Assembly (NCBI RefSeq): GCF_905475395.1
Contig: NC_058342.1
Location: 28,554,640 to 28,618,639 of the forward strand
DNA from: Chrysoperla carnea
Lineage: Eukaryota; Arthropoda; Insecta; Neuroptera; Chrysopidae
Reading direction: 5' to 3'
DNA: 64,000 bases
Position numbers and translations under genes: made by a program. Of this stretch, positions 25,047-36,295 are shown one piece after another (within the stretch, counting starts at the first letter, position 1; the number at the start of each line of letters is the position of its first letter). Under the pieces are notes generated by a model. That model was not told the origin of the DNA. It saw only the letters and a program-made list of their open reading frames with translations, and did not search any database.

Positions 25047-25366
25047 ACAAGTGAAAACAAACAATTGACTGAGTTAATTGTTGAAATACTACGCATAAAT
25101 AGTGTTGATTACTCTATCACATTGCACATACATATACAAATTATATAATACATATTATACAATTTACGCCTAATTTGCGCCCTCACGGATAAACAGTGCT
25201 GTTTAAGAAAAAATGTTTCAAGCAAAAGTTGTTTATTTTTTTATAAGGAACATTTTTTACATTTAAACTTTTGTTCTATCTCTAACGGTTTACAAGATGG
25301 ATCCTACGGACCCAAGACCCAATTGATGCTCATTTACGAACTCGACCTCACTTTTTACGTCCATTT
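25047..25366 (+). repeat. family-1 repeat, 3'-truncated
   Basis: It starts at the canonical CAAGTGAAAACAAAC and breaks off after CACTTTTTACGTCC. The last third of the family is missing. Confidence 0.75.
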
Positions 25367-25564
25367 GAATCATGTCATTTCTATGGAAGTAAAGTTGGGG
25401 TTTAGGGTACGGGCTAAGTGTATGGAAGTTTTTGTGGAGTCATTTGTAGTGTTTTTCTTTTGTAAATATATATTTAATAACTGTATTGAATAACAACCAG
25501 AATTAAATAAGTTAATCGTTTTTATTTTAATTCTTCCGGTGTCGACGACAAACTGAATTGATTA

Positions 25565-25612
25565 TCAAAATCTTTATTAACGCAAGCGAAGTCGCGGGTA
25601 ACACCTAGTAGA
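25565..25612 (+). repeat. Helitron-like 3' end
   Basis: CGCAAGCGAAGTCGCGGGTA then ACACCTAGT resembles the terminal block of the 5290-5668 copy. The rest of the element is not recognisable. Confidence 0.4.
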
Positions 25613-26143
25613 TTAATAAAGTTATGGGCCCTTTCCGATAGAGTTCACAAATGCCTCTACAATTTAAATGAATAATTTGGGAATTATCCTTCCCTAATTC
25701 AGCAAATCTTATGGTATAAAAAATATCAACAGTTCAAATTCTTTTTGAGTTAAAAACTCTCAATTTAGGTCACTTTTATTGATGTTCTATTGTATTCATT
25801 AAATGTGAACGTTTTACAAATTTCTTGATGTAATCAGTATCAAGAAATTCATTTTCAACCCTCTAGCTACAAAATTAACAAAATTCTCACCCGCTAATCG
25901 AATTTCAACAAACTTTCATTCGTTTTTGCAATCTCACATAGAAATCATTCCACACCAAGACAAACTTTTTGGTGATGGTGTCCAACCGAAGCTCCGACTT
26001 CGGCCACTTTCACCCAATAAAACCAGATTTCGCGCCGAGACCGAAACTTTGGTCAAAGACTTCAAGGAAGGAAATTGCAGGTATTTTTTTTTCATCTCTA
26101 GATCAACTTCTAGGGATGATTAAATTTCGCTTCTATATTATAC

Positions 26144-26453
26144 AGTCAATAGTCAACCCTAATAGCTCAGTTGGTTAAGGCGTAACAAATTCCGTCTGCG
26201 GAATGTCTAGGGTAGCGGATTCGATTCCCGCCGTCACAACAAAAATATATTTATTTAATAGTTGTGATGGACTGGTGAAGTGCATGGTATATGCATGAAG
26301 GTGAGACTCAGCCTCTGAAATTGAGAAGCTGATAAATGAAATTATCAGCGGAAAAGGTGGTAAAGCACATATATGATATCACAATGGGCTCTATAGCCTA
26401 AGTGTGTCCTTCGTGTGCCGCCAATATAACCTAACCTAACCATTATAGTCAAT
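26144..26453 (+). mobile_element. tRNA-derived SINE with CCTAA tail
   Basis: The head has a Pol III A box (TAGCTCAGTTGGTTAAGG) and B box (GGATTCGATTCCC) in a tRNA-like context. About 200 bases of unrelated body follow, ending GCCGCCAATATAACCTAACC and CTAACC, a short (CCTAA)n tail. AGTCAAT occurs at both edges (26144-26150 and 26447-26453) and is a plausible target-site duplication. The structure is that of a full-length SINE. The CCTAA tail equals the insect telomeric repeat read on this strand. Confidence 0.72.
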
Positions 26454-27740
26454 TTAAGCCTTCAAAATTAAAGTTTTAGAATCATTAGCCGATAAATTTA
26501 CTTCAGAAATCGACCATCGATCGGACTCGACTAGGTGGCAATACTGGAGATGTTTTTTTATTTTTACAAGTTTCACTTCATATACGTTATCTGGCATTGT
26601 AGAAGAACTTAAACGTTTGATCGTAAAATTCGTAAATGAAATTTTAAATTGCAATTATTATTTTTTTGAATTATAAATGGTGCAACAATATACTGTGTTT
26701 GCGCAACCAATATATTTAAATAAGTTTGTGATTCATTAAGGTAGTACCAGCGCCAAAACATGTTTTTTGTAAACTAATTTTAAAAATTTTGGTACGTTTC
26801 TACACTTTATATAAAATTTAGGGATAACATTTTTTACCCTTTCAAGTTTATAATACACGCTACCGAAGAAAAAAGAGTTGAATGTGCTTCGAGTTCATGT
26901 TTGTGTCACAATTTTTTCTAAATGCATGAACAGATTTGGATGTATGGGATATCGATAAACTCCATACATCATCCGGAGTGAAAAAACTTTTTTATTGATA
27001 GGCGACTTGTTATACATATCTATTTGTAATGTTGCCACTAAAATAAATAGATAATTGTTTTAAAATGAAACTTGTCAGTAAAATGTATGAAATTAAAATA
27101 AATAATTTATCAAATTAAAAAGCACGACTTCCCTGCGAAACAGCAAACTTAAAAGTAAAACCAAGTTTCATTAGTTATTCTGTACATAAAAAGCAATAGG
27201 TTACTCATTTACTCGCTGACTGAACAGGTAAATAAAATAGTCGGGAAACCTCTCAGATTAAAAAGAGATCTCTTATTAATTTACTAGAAATACAATTTGA
27301 TCATTGAAAATGAAATTTTGAATTCGGTAGAATTCAGAATATTACAATTTTAAATCAAATGAGTGGACTTTGACCCATGTTCGGAAATCTCGAAAGGGTG
27401 CACCTATCCCTACCTGCCCTCCTTGGCGATGCTCATGCATCTGGTTACTTAAGCCCCAATCAGCATTTGTATCATAAAAATATGATGCAAGCCGCAGATA
27501 AATTTTATAAATGAAGGCATATTTCTTTGGGGTCATATACTCACATGTGATATTAAATTTTTAATACCCTTAAGACCTTGAGTAAATACACGTAAATTTG
27601 TGTAATTTCTCTACAATAAGAATGAATGACATTCTTAAGAGTTTTATAGAAGTATACTCAAATTAAAGAAAAATTGAGATAACCAAAAATATTGTGACTT
27701 TGTGAATTTCGAAACGAAATCAGAGGAGGCACTAGTGCTT

Positions 27741-28263
27741 AATAGGGAATTATCGTTAGTCAAAAATAAATCATGAAATTTAAAAAAAGTTAAAATTTAT
27801 GTAAAAATATACTTAAATATTCTGATTTCGAGTCATAAAAGCACATTTTTCTTTTATAATATTAAAATTAAAAATCGTAATTTTTAAACTGTATATCACG
27901 TGACCTAAAACGCGGGTAAGCCCTGATGTGATGCCATATCGGTATGAACCATAGATCACCAGTTAGTTCAGTGTAGACAGCTGGGTATAATATATCCATC
28001 GATAGTAAATATTTATTTTTATAATAATTAATTGTCTATGAATATATTTGTCAAACTTATTTGTGTTATTTCGTATATTGATACCAATATTACGTCATCA
28101 AATTGGATGCCTGCGTTTTTGACAGTTTAAAAGAGGTTTAAAATTTAATTTAAGTTTTTGGCAAGAAAGCGTCTGTATTTTTCCGAAATAAATTTTTGGT
28201 GGCTTTTTATTAGCAAAATCAGCATTTTGAAGTACTTTTTCAAAAATTGTGGAATACCCTATT
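27741..28263 (+). mobile_element. AATAGGG...CCCTATT MITE
   Basis: The terminal inverted repeats are AATAGGGAATT (27741) and AATACCCTATT (28253-28263). The interior is shared at high similarity with 50046-50519 and, inverted, with 1866-2325. It has no coding capacity. Confidence 0.78.
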
Positions 28264-28319
28264 TGTACTAGACGGTTTTCTTATTGTTGTCCTTGTACCA
28301 ATGCGTATTCTTGTGTTTT

Positions 28320-28612
28320 AAGGTAGTATGAGCGCCAATTAAAATTTAGACTTGTAGTTGAAATTATTTGTACCTTGTTTTCATCTTTGTTATAACTTCA
28401 TGAATGTAGACAAAAAATTAGAATAAAATTTTCTGAGTAAACAAAATTTTGAATTTTTGATATCTTGAAAATTACTCCAGATATCGAAAAATTGTATTTA
28501 TGATTTCCGTCTTATATTGTCAAGTCACATAACATAGTTCAGCATCAAAATTGAAAAATAAATATTTTTTTTAAATTTGTGTCCCTACTACCGTGCTCAT
28601 ACATAAGGTATT
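28320..28612. mobile_element. diverged relative of the 49.1 kb MITE
   Basis: AAGGTAGTATGAGCGCCAAT at the left and CTACTACCGTGCTCATACAT at the right, with interior TTTTTGATATCTTGAAAATT and GATATCGAAAAATTG. Confidence 0.6.
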
Positions 28613-29164
28613 AACTTGATTTGACTAGTTTTTTTTTTTTTTTTAATTTCCACTGACTAATTTTGGAGGAGTCTAGGAAAACTTAACATCCATCTACCGT
28701 TTTCCCATAAGACCAATGTTAAATATACCTACTTTTGAAGTCATTTATTTGTTTAAATAATTGGGCAACATCTTCTAACATTTTCAGTATTGATTTAGAC
28801 TTAATCGAACTTCATATAAAAAACATCAACCTTTTTATAAAAAATCGCCCTGGCGCTCGTGTGTCCTTAAAAATGATTCAATTTTTGTTGATCATGTGCG
28901 TATGTGAATTTTTGCAAATTTAATAAGCTTTGGAATATACCACCTACAATTACCAGGCATTGAAAAACACTGACATTTTAAATTATTACCAAACGGTTAT
29001 AGCATAAATCATAAATTTTACGATTACGATCTTTTTTGTCCAACAGAAAAGTTATTACAAACAGAAAAAAAATCATAAATTAGCACCTTCAATAACTTTT
29101 TTTCACCTCCATATATAAACTACAATACAATTTGAAACACGAACAAACAGCCAGTGCCATCAGT

Positions 29165-29613
29165 CCCCATAATACATACTATACAATTTACATCTAATTA
29201 GCGCCCTCACGGGTAAACAGTGATGTTTACGAAAAAATGTTTCAAACAAAAGTTGGATTTTTTTTATAAGCAATATTTTTCACATTTAAACTTTTCTTCT
29301 ATCTCTAACGGTTTAAATGATGGGTCCTACGGACTCAAGACCCAATTGACCTTTGTTGCTGATTTACGAACTCAACTTCACTTTTTAGTACGCTGTAAAA
29401 ATTTTACCTTGATATCTTTTTTCGTTTTTGAGTTATCGTGTTGACAGCCAGGCGGACAGATGGACAGAAGGACAGACAACCGAAAATGGATTAATTAGGT
29501 GATTTTATCAACACCTATACCAAAATTTTGTTCATAGCATCAATATTTTTAAGCGTTACAAACTTGGGACTAAACTTAGTATACCTTGCATATTACATAT
29601 ATGCATGGTATAA
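29165..29613 (+). repeat. family-1 repeat, 5'-truncated
   Basis: It begins at the CATAATACATACTATACAAT block and runs to the terminal GCATGGTATA. The reading frame at 29220-29444 is part of the repeat. Confidence 0.75.
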
Positions 29614-30086
29614 TAATGCTCTTGAATAGAATAATTGATAAAACACATTTATATAGATGTTAAGTGAGTATTTAACACCATATGTGTGTATTTTTTATTT
29701 AAATATAAAATATTTAAAAATATTTAAATTTAAATATCGTATCGTATCGATAATATACGATTATTAGATAATTCCAAGAATTATTATATTTTAATTAAAT
29801 AAATGATATATTTAGTATTTTGAATGCTATTATATTTGTGCATTATAATTTACATATAAAATGCATAATTTATTACAATATACAGAATGTTTATAGTAAA
29901 AGTATCCTTTAATATTTAACTTGTTTAATTTATGGGAGAATAGTCGTAATCTTACTTCTCTACTTTGTTTCGAATCCTGGTTTTTTTGTGACGCCCCATC
30001 TTTCTAGCTATCGAGATAAGTTGTATGGGTGGCATTTTTTGAAGGAAAATAAAACTTTAATAAATTAGCACTCTTTATTTATTAAA

Positions 30087-30576
30087 CCATGTATACTTAT
30101 ATGAAATATACTAAGGTATATTAAGTTTTGTTCCAAGTTTGTAATGCTTAAAAATATTAATGCTACGAACAAAATTTTGGTATAGGTGTTCATAACTAAT
30201 TAGTCCATTTTCGGTTGTCTATCCGTCTGTCCGTTGTCTGCCTCTCTGTGAACACGATAACTCAAAAACCATACGTCAACGGGGTCTTGGATAAGTAGGA
30301 CCCATCATCTAAACCGTTAGAGATAGAAGGTAAGTTTAAATCAAAAAAATGTTCCTTATAAAAAAATAAACAACTTTTGTTTGAAAAACTTTTTCATAAA
30401 CATTACTGTTAACCCTTGAGAGCGCAAATCAGATGCAAATTATACATATAGGAATATCAGTTCTGTGTGGCTATCTACTTACATGATGTACAATAAAACA
30501 AATGATTCCGTAATCTATACTGGCTATATTTGGTAGTTCAACAATTAACTCAGTCAATTGTTTGTTTTCACTTGTT
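30087..30576 (-). repeat. family-1 repeat, full-length, inverted
   Basis: The reverse complement runs from CAAGTGAAAACAAACAATTG (30557-30576) to the TATAC end at 30087. It faces the 29165-29613 copy about 475 bases away, making a large potential hairpin. Confidence 0.75.
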
Positions 30577-30599
30577 TGTTAATAATTTTGATTTGTGTG

Positions 30600-32480
30600 A
30601 CAAATGAAACATATAACTAGGATATTCTTTCGTCTATGCGAAATAATTTAATCTCGGCTAGAGCCTATTTAGTTTGCTCTAGAGACGGCAAATAAAGGAT
30701 TTATTAGTATTTTTTTAATATCTTTTTTAGCTGTATAAGAAGTGACGACATGAGTTAAAACTTGGGTGTAAAGGAATGCAACAATGCCCCATGACCTTTA
30801 TTTTGCAATAACTCTTGACCTAACTGGGATTTTTTAAATTCGAAATACGTCTGGTTCGTAATTAAATTGATTTAATCCAAAATTTTTCTAACGATTGATG
30901 CTACCACAATTGGACATTCCGCCCCCAAAATTTAGAAGGAATGTACGCCAAATACGAGGCGATTCGCTCACGGTTGTTGTGCTAATAGTGCAATGTTCTG
31001 TTTGAAACAACTATTACTTACGGATCATAAAATAAGAATTTAAAAATACAGTAAAACCACGATAAAAGTTTAATTTAAGGTTGAAAAACTTATATCAATT
31101 ACTATAAATTCAAAACTCAATTCTCAAATTATTCATAAACGTATTTTAAACAAGTGGAAAAAGATAAACATAATTAATAATCTGTAGAATTTTTAACGTT
31201 ATTGAGGGTTTACTGTATCATGGTACCAAAACGTACCAAAATATTTAATCACGAATATGAGAATAAAAATCTTATTAGCAAAAGTCTAGACAAAATCGGA
31301 ATAGAACCATATATCAAAATCCTGTCTGGTATATTTAATAATAAAAATTCATGAACAACAGAGCACCATCACTAAGGTCATATTTCTCCCTCTTTAAATC
31401 TTATATATGTCTATCAATTTCATCCTTCATTTTTAAGCTTATTATGCCTAAGCTTGACGAATAATATACTCACGGTCTAAAAATATACCACTTAGGAAAA
31501 CGGCCACGGATTATGGTAACTTCGGAAGTGGAATTCCGCACGAATTTAATAAGTCTTACTATTATATCCCTATAGTTTCCGAAATTTTGATCATTTTAAA
31601 CAGGAGATAATTATGCCTAAATTCCCAATTTTTATCAATTTACATCAAAATTAATATCTTGAAAACAAAAATTAAGGTACCATCCATAAATTATACGATT
31701 TTACGATTTGTAACACTCTCCCCGATACTGTGCATAAGTCATTATTTTCGGAGCAAATATGACTAATAAATAAAATAAGGGGATATACACAAAATTCTTA
31801 CTTTAGGGAAGTAATAAATTTTGTGAATTTTTTTGTTTCTTCTATTTCAACTTCTAAAATTGCATGCAATTTTCACGCATTGATTGCATAATTTTTGTTC
31901 AAATTTTACATACCTGAATCACGCATAGGTCTTTTGCACGAATATATTCTTCCACCTTCGATTTTGATTCATCAAAAAAACGTTATTATACGTTGGTTAT
32001 TTTACGTTATAGTTAAAATTGTATAATGCAATCATAGATAATCGTTATATTAGATAATCTATAACATGCAAATCTCACTAATGTATACATTGTAACCATA
32101 GATAGCTGACTGAAATTGTTGTGATTAAAACTGATGCAGAACGTCTAAATTCCAAGATATGAAAAACACGAGAGAAGTCGTGGGACGCACGGTTGAAACT
32201 ATGTTCCAATCGTCTCTTTGTATATTATAAATGTAGCGCTTACTTTTTTACTCAGATTTGCTTTGATTTTCGTTGCTGGTTTGAATGATTGATTATGCAC
32301 ATGTTCAATTTTGTAAGATCATTTTGTGCTTTTTCCTTTTGTCTATTTTTTAAAATATTCAGTGTGACTTGTAGTCGATTTGATATAAAAAAACACAATT
32401 CCAAAAAAATGAAAAATATGCAACAAGATAAAAATTATTTAAAAATACAAATAACTGTATGATTAATTAATTATAAAAAT
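30600..32480. other. AT-rich stretch without recognised genes
   Basis: Apart from the repeat block at 31410-31475, nothing can be identified. No open frame of 60 codons or more is present. Confidence 0.5.
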
Positions 32481-32481
32481 T

Positions 32482-32625
32482 TGTTTTGTGGTACGCTACC
32501 ATGCAGGTTTATTGTAATTAGTTTCTTGTAATTTTTTTTTTTTTCTCACGATACTGTTTACGTTTCTGAGCATTGGTAATTTTAAGTTTAATTTGTTTTT
32601 TTTCATTTTTTCTCTCGCTTAATTT
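32482..32625 (-). CDS. candidate terminal exon, Lys-rich, unassigned
   Basis: On the minus strand, after a weak ttaag acceptor, an open frame gives ERKNEKKQIKLKITNAQKRK, then QYREKKKKLQETNYNKPAW and a TAG stop. It shares the AQK(R/Q)K string and basic character with the candidate exon at 33441-33585 upstream on the same strand, and the two can join in phase. About 815 bases separate them. It could be the end of a small basic nucleolar-type protein gene or chance coding in A-rich DNA. Confidence 0.3.
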
Positions 32626-33440
32626 AAGAAGTCAAACACTTGTTTTATTGTTTAGCATTTCCACATTTTAGGATTAAAATGGTTTATTTCTAATGCACGC
32701 CGACGGAACTATGGCGTTCTCTATGTGAGCAACTTGATTATTTTTATCTTTTAAAAACGTATGAATCGATACTTCTTCGTATAAATTTTTTAGTTAACCA
32801 ACAACAATTCCTTCCCTCTGTGTTTGACATACAAAAGTCTGAAAAGTTCTTTTTTACCTGTTTCGAGATCGAAGCATGGAATAAACAAGGAAAATAAAAG
32901 ATGCATATTAAAGCGTAAGGCGCCAATCGCGCTGGCATAAGGATGTACCTACTAGTCATGCTTGTTAAATGCTTACACCACTTTTTGACTTGGACTTTGT
33001 GACAAACAAAACGGCAAGACACGGTATTCTTCACGGACAGCTGCTGTACTACATGGCCAGTTCAGTTTCAATTTTGTCAATTAATAAATTTAGGAATATA
33101 TTAAATGTTAGTTGTTTCCTGTCGAATCTGAATGTTGAATTAAACAAACGGTATAAATATTTAATTTACATTAGCGAGTGCATTCAAATAAAGTTTATGG
33201 ACCTCCTGGAAGATAATATTAAAATATATAAGTATAATATATGGATATACATATTGTACAGTGTGTTTCATGAGCAGTGAGGCTTTATCTACAAGGAAAG
33301 CTGAAGGTTGAAAGCTGGCGTGAAAGTTTGTTTGAAACGCAAATTTTTAAGAATTGACATGAAAAATGCTTTGAAATTGATCTCTAATTTAAATCTCTAA
33401 TCTTCAAAACCAATTGCTTAGTTTTCCATTTCAATTTTTT

Positions 33441-33585
33441 TACTTTTTCTGTTTCTGAGCCACTTTTTGTCTTATCTTACGCTTGCTTTTATTTCCACGT
33501 AACGATTTTGGAATTGTAAGTTGCAAACTGCTTACTCCTTCTTTTGACTTTTGCCTTAAGCCATCTTTATCTCTATCCATATCCT
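33441..33585 (-). CDS. candidate exon of a Lys/Arg-rich protein, unassigned
   Basis: On the minus strand, a pyrimidine-rich acceptor-like stretch ending ccacaag is followed by an open frame. It reads DMDRDKDGLRQKSKEGVSS, then LQLTIPKSLRGNKSKRKIRQ, and ends VAQKQKK with a TAA stop. The composition (basic, nucleolar-like) and low density of AT-type codons differ from the flanks. A gt inside the final Lys codon (aaa|gtaaaa) could be a donor whose phase fits the exon-like stretch at 32482-32625. The PKSLRxxKxKRK string recalls N-termini of small ribosome-biogenesis proteins, but the low complexity makes this weak. No family is claimed. Confidence 0.35.
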
Positions 33586-33770
33586 TGTGGAGCAAAAAAA
33601 TTTAATGAAACTAATTAATTTCTTTAATGAATCAGGAATATTTAATTATATTAATAGAAACATTAACATTAAATACTAATAAAAACAGCACAAATCTTCG
33701 TCTTCAATATAAAAACTTACTTAATTGTACTAACAAACACAGTAAACGTTAATTGAATGACACGGTAATT

Positions 33771-33985
33771 CTAGAGTAACAACGATAATAACATATATCT
33801 GTAAGAGCAGGTAGATTGGAGCTTACAAAACACCTTGCCTGTTTGAAGGTGAGGTTGAAGTAACTCAAGTGACTTGTTTGAGATGGAATGGATATCTAAT
33901 AAACTACTTTCAATGCAAAACAGACCTGAGTTGAGTTTTGTGACTTTTGTCCAGAAATTTGATATAAATACTCCACTGTGCATCG
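33771..33985 (-). mobile_element. fragment related to the 48.1-48.5 kb retroelement
   Basis: Blocks such as GAGGTTGAAGTAACTCAAGT, CTTTCAATGCAAAACA and GACTTTTGTCCA recur at 48126-48235 with substitutions. The open frame here is part of the repeat and is not treated as a gene. Confidence 0.55.
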
Positions 33986-34548
33986 TTTCCGATAAATAAA
34001 TCGATACTGGGCCATCTTATACATAGCAAATTATTATTAATCAAATAAAATATAAGAACTAATTTCATATTCAATATATGTTAATTTTTCAGAAGTAAAT
34101 GCACTTTTAAAAATGCATTGAACTGAACGATTCAGTTCAAAGTTCATCAATCCATCATGTCAATCCAGTAATATGTGTGTTTAGAGTTCATCATCCATTT
34201 ACTTAATATTTTATCTGATCTGCACCGTATCACATTGACATATGTCTGAAGATAATTTCAGGTCAATTAGAAGGTAGACAATCTTGTTTTTGTTTTTAAT
34301 AATTCACATCTCCTAATTTATTATTGCCGAACACAATTAATTTGTTTATTTTTCTTTTTTAATTCGATTTGATAACTATTTATATTTGTCACTTCCCTAA
34401 TTTAATCATGTAGTGGGAAAAGGAAATCTGAGTGTATTTTTATAAATACACTCAAAATTGGTCTTAGCGACATCATTTAAAATGACGGATTGATTATTAC
34501 GACGAATTTGTAGCGTTTAAACTGAATCAGAATATAAAATACATAATT

Positions 34549-34632
34549 ACAGTGAAACTTGGTTAAGTGGGGCCTGGATAAGTCAGAAACCTTCATAACT
34601 GGAATTCATGCTGAAGTCTTAACCACCAAAAA
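34549..34632 (+). mobile_element. pogo-like element end fragment
   Basis: CAGTGAAACTTGGTTAAGTG, then GATAAGTCAGAAACCTTCAT matches the first 90 bases of 39095-39882. The other end is absent. Confidence 0.6.
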
Positions 34633-34787
34633 TTTATTTCTGAAAAATACACACAATTTCTTTCTTCTTTTTATACAAATTACTTAATCAATTATTTCCC
34701 GCAATTTATGATTGTTCGCGAATCCATAATTGTTTCATGCTTTTTCGCAATGGTGTTGATATAAATATAAAAATATATCAGTGTCTA

Positions 34788-34861
34788 AGGCCCCGGCGAG
34801 ATTCGAACTCACGATCTCCTGTTTACTAGACAGGCGCTTTAACCAACTAAGCCACGGCGCC
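34788..34861 (-). tRNA. tRNA-Thr(AGT)-like gene
   Basis: The 74-nt minus-strand sequence has the tRNA-Thr A box (GTGGCTTAGTTGG), an anticodon stem CCTGT/ACAGG around loop CTAGTAA (anticodon AGT), and a paired T arm GTGAG-TTCGAAT-CTCGC. The acceptor stem GGCGCCG/CGGGGCC has one mismatch (G4-G69). The T arm differs from the usual insect tRNA-Thr (CTGGG-TTCGAAT-CCCAG), and this difference is shared by the two related loci. It may be a functional but diverged tRNA gene or a tRNA-derived repeat. Confidence 0.6.
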
Positions 34862-34908
34862 GATATAAGTCACCATAATTGTTTAAAACCTCTTAACATT
34901 TCTTTGAA

Positions 34909-35030
34909 CAAATAGAAAGACACGAAAAAATTACACAGAAGCCGGGACTCGAGCCCGGATCATCTAGATATCCGATCTATGTGATTGACACAAATTATAT
35001 GTAACCATTTCGTGTCTTTATTCTATTTGT
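34909..35030. mobile_element. 122 bp hairpin element with a tRNA T-arm core
   Basis: Near-perfect inverted arms start ACAAATAGA and AGACACGAAA on the left and end TTTCGTGTCT and TCTATTTGT on the right. They enclose a tRNA-like segment with a perfect T-arm palindrome, CCGGGACTCGAGCCCGG (minus strand B box GGGCTCGAGTCCC). It lies just 48 bases from the tRNA-Thr-like gene. Confidence 0.6.
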
Positions 35031-35568
35031 ATGTTTGTGTATACAAAACACACAAATGTTTCGTACTATTATACAAGTCATAGAAATTACATATTTGTAT
35101 TATGAAACTAAAATTCTTACATTTATTTCAAATTTTTTGTGTACTAAGTCAAAGTCCCTCATACTTTCAATAACTTTTGTTATCTTAACACATTATACCA
35201 CTTAAGATATGAGAGTGACACAGTACACTTCAATCGAAAACGCACATTACGGATCCCCAGATCTCAGGAGTTTTTAATAAAAATCTTTTAATGTTTTTTC
35301 GTAGTGGCATTTAACGAACTAAGCCGATATTTATTGATTCAGTGCAGTTTTTGTAAATTGAATATTTATGATTCAAATTACTAATTTATCAAATTTATAA
35401 AATTTAAATAAAACGTTTTAAAATAAATCATATTTTTTGAGAAAATATCAATATTTTAATACTTTTATTTGGGGCTAAATATATTTAAATTTATACACCA
35501 TAAGCTGAAATTAATAAACATAATATCTGCATTTTAAATTTATATTCGTTGAATAGGTTAAAAAACTT

Positions 35569-35603
<35 letters not shown>

Positions 35604-35616
35604 TGCACTTTATATC

Positions 35617-35947
35617 GAGGGCCTTATGCCAGAAGGGACACACAAACACAATTTTTTAATACAGTCGATGAAGTTTTATAACTTATATTTTCATTTTTGC
35701 AAAATAAAGTCATTGTCATGAAAAAATTTTATCATTCTGCATGAAAACATTTTATTTCGTTCCAAAAGGTACTATATATGCCATTATTTCATAAAAGTCA
35801 TACGACCCAAGATTAACAGTCTCTATCTCAGTAAATATTTTAGCTACACCCATAAAAATTGAACACAATGTAACTCCGACAAAAACAACTGCAAAATATC
35901 TCAAAATCAACAAATTAGCCGATACAGCCTTCTGGCATGAGGCCCTC
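35617..35947. mobile_element. 331 bp TIR element
   Basis: GAGGGCCTTATGCCAGAAGG (35617-35636) and CCTTCTGGCATGAGGCCCTC (35928-35947) are inverted 20-mers differing at one base. TTATA lies next to both ends and may be the target duplication. A 28-base A-run (35575-35602) lies just upstream. No gene inside. Confidence 0.82.
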
Positions 35948-36295
35948 TTATAGGTATTATTATAGAAAATCTACACTTTTGAATTAAAAATCAATTGTTT
36001 GACATTTAAAGTGAAAAAGGAAATTGGTTATTATGTCTATTATAACAAAAATCGGTTAAAAATGAATTTAGTTCAGTACGCTAAGTATCATATAAGAACG
36101 CACCCCAATTTTATAAATGTTATACATAACACTTTAATTACAAATGCAAAATAGGTTCTGATCAAGTTTAATTTTAATATTTAAAAGATATTGGTTGCTT
36201 TTAGCTAAGGAATTCTGTAAATTTTTTGACATTTGTAAGTTACAGACTTCAAATTTGTTTCCTTTTTATTATTCACTTCGTAATCATCTAATCCG

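Noticed and set aside
32744..33280. Overlapping 96- and 103-codon frames on both strands
   Set aside because: Overlap on opposite strands and lack of any motif make both likely spurious; only the neighbouring basic exon candidates were kept at low confidence.
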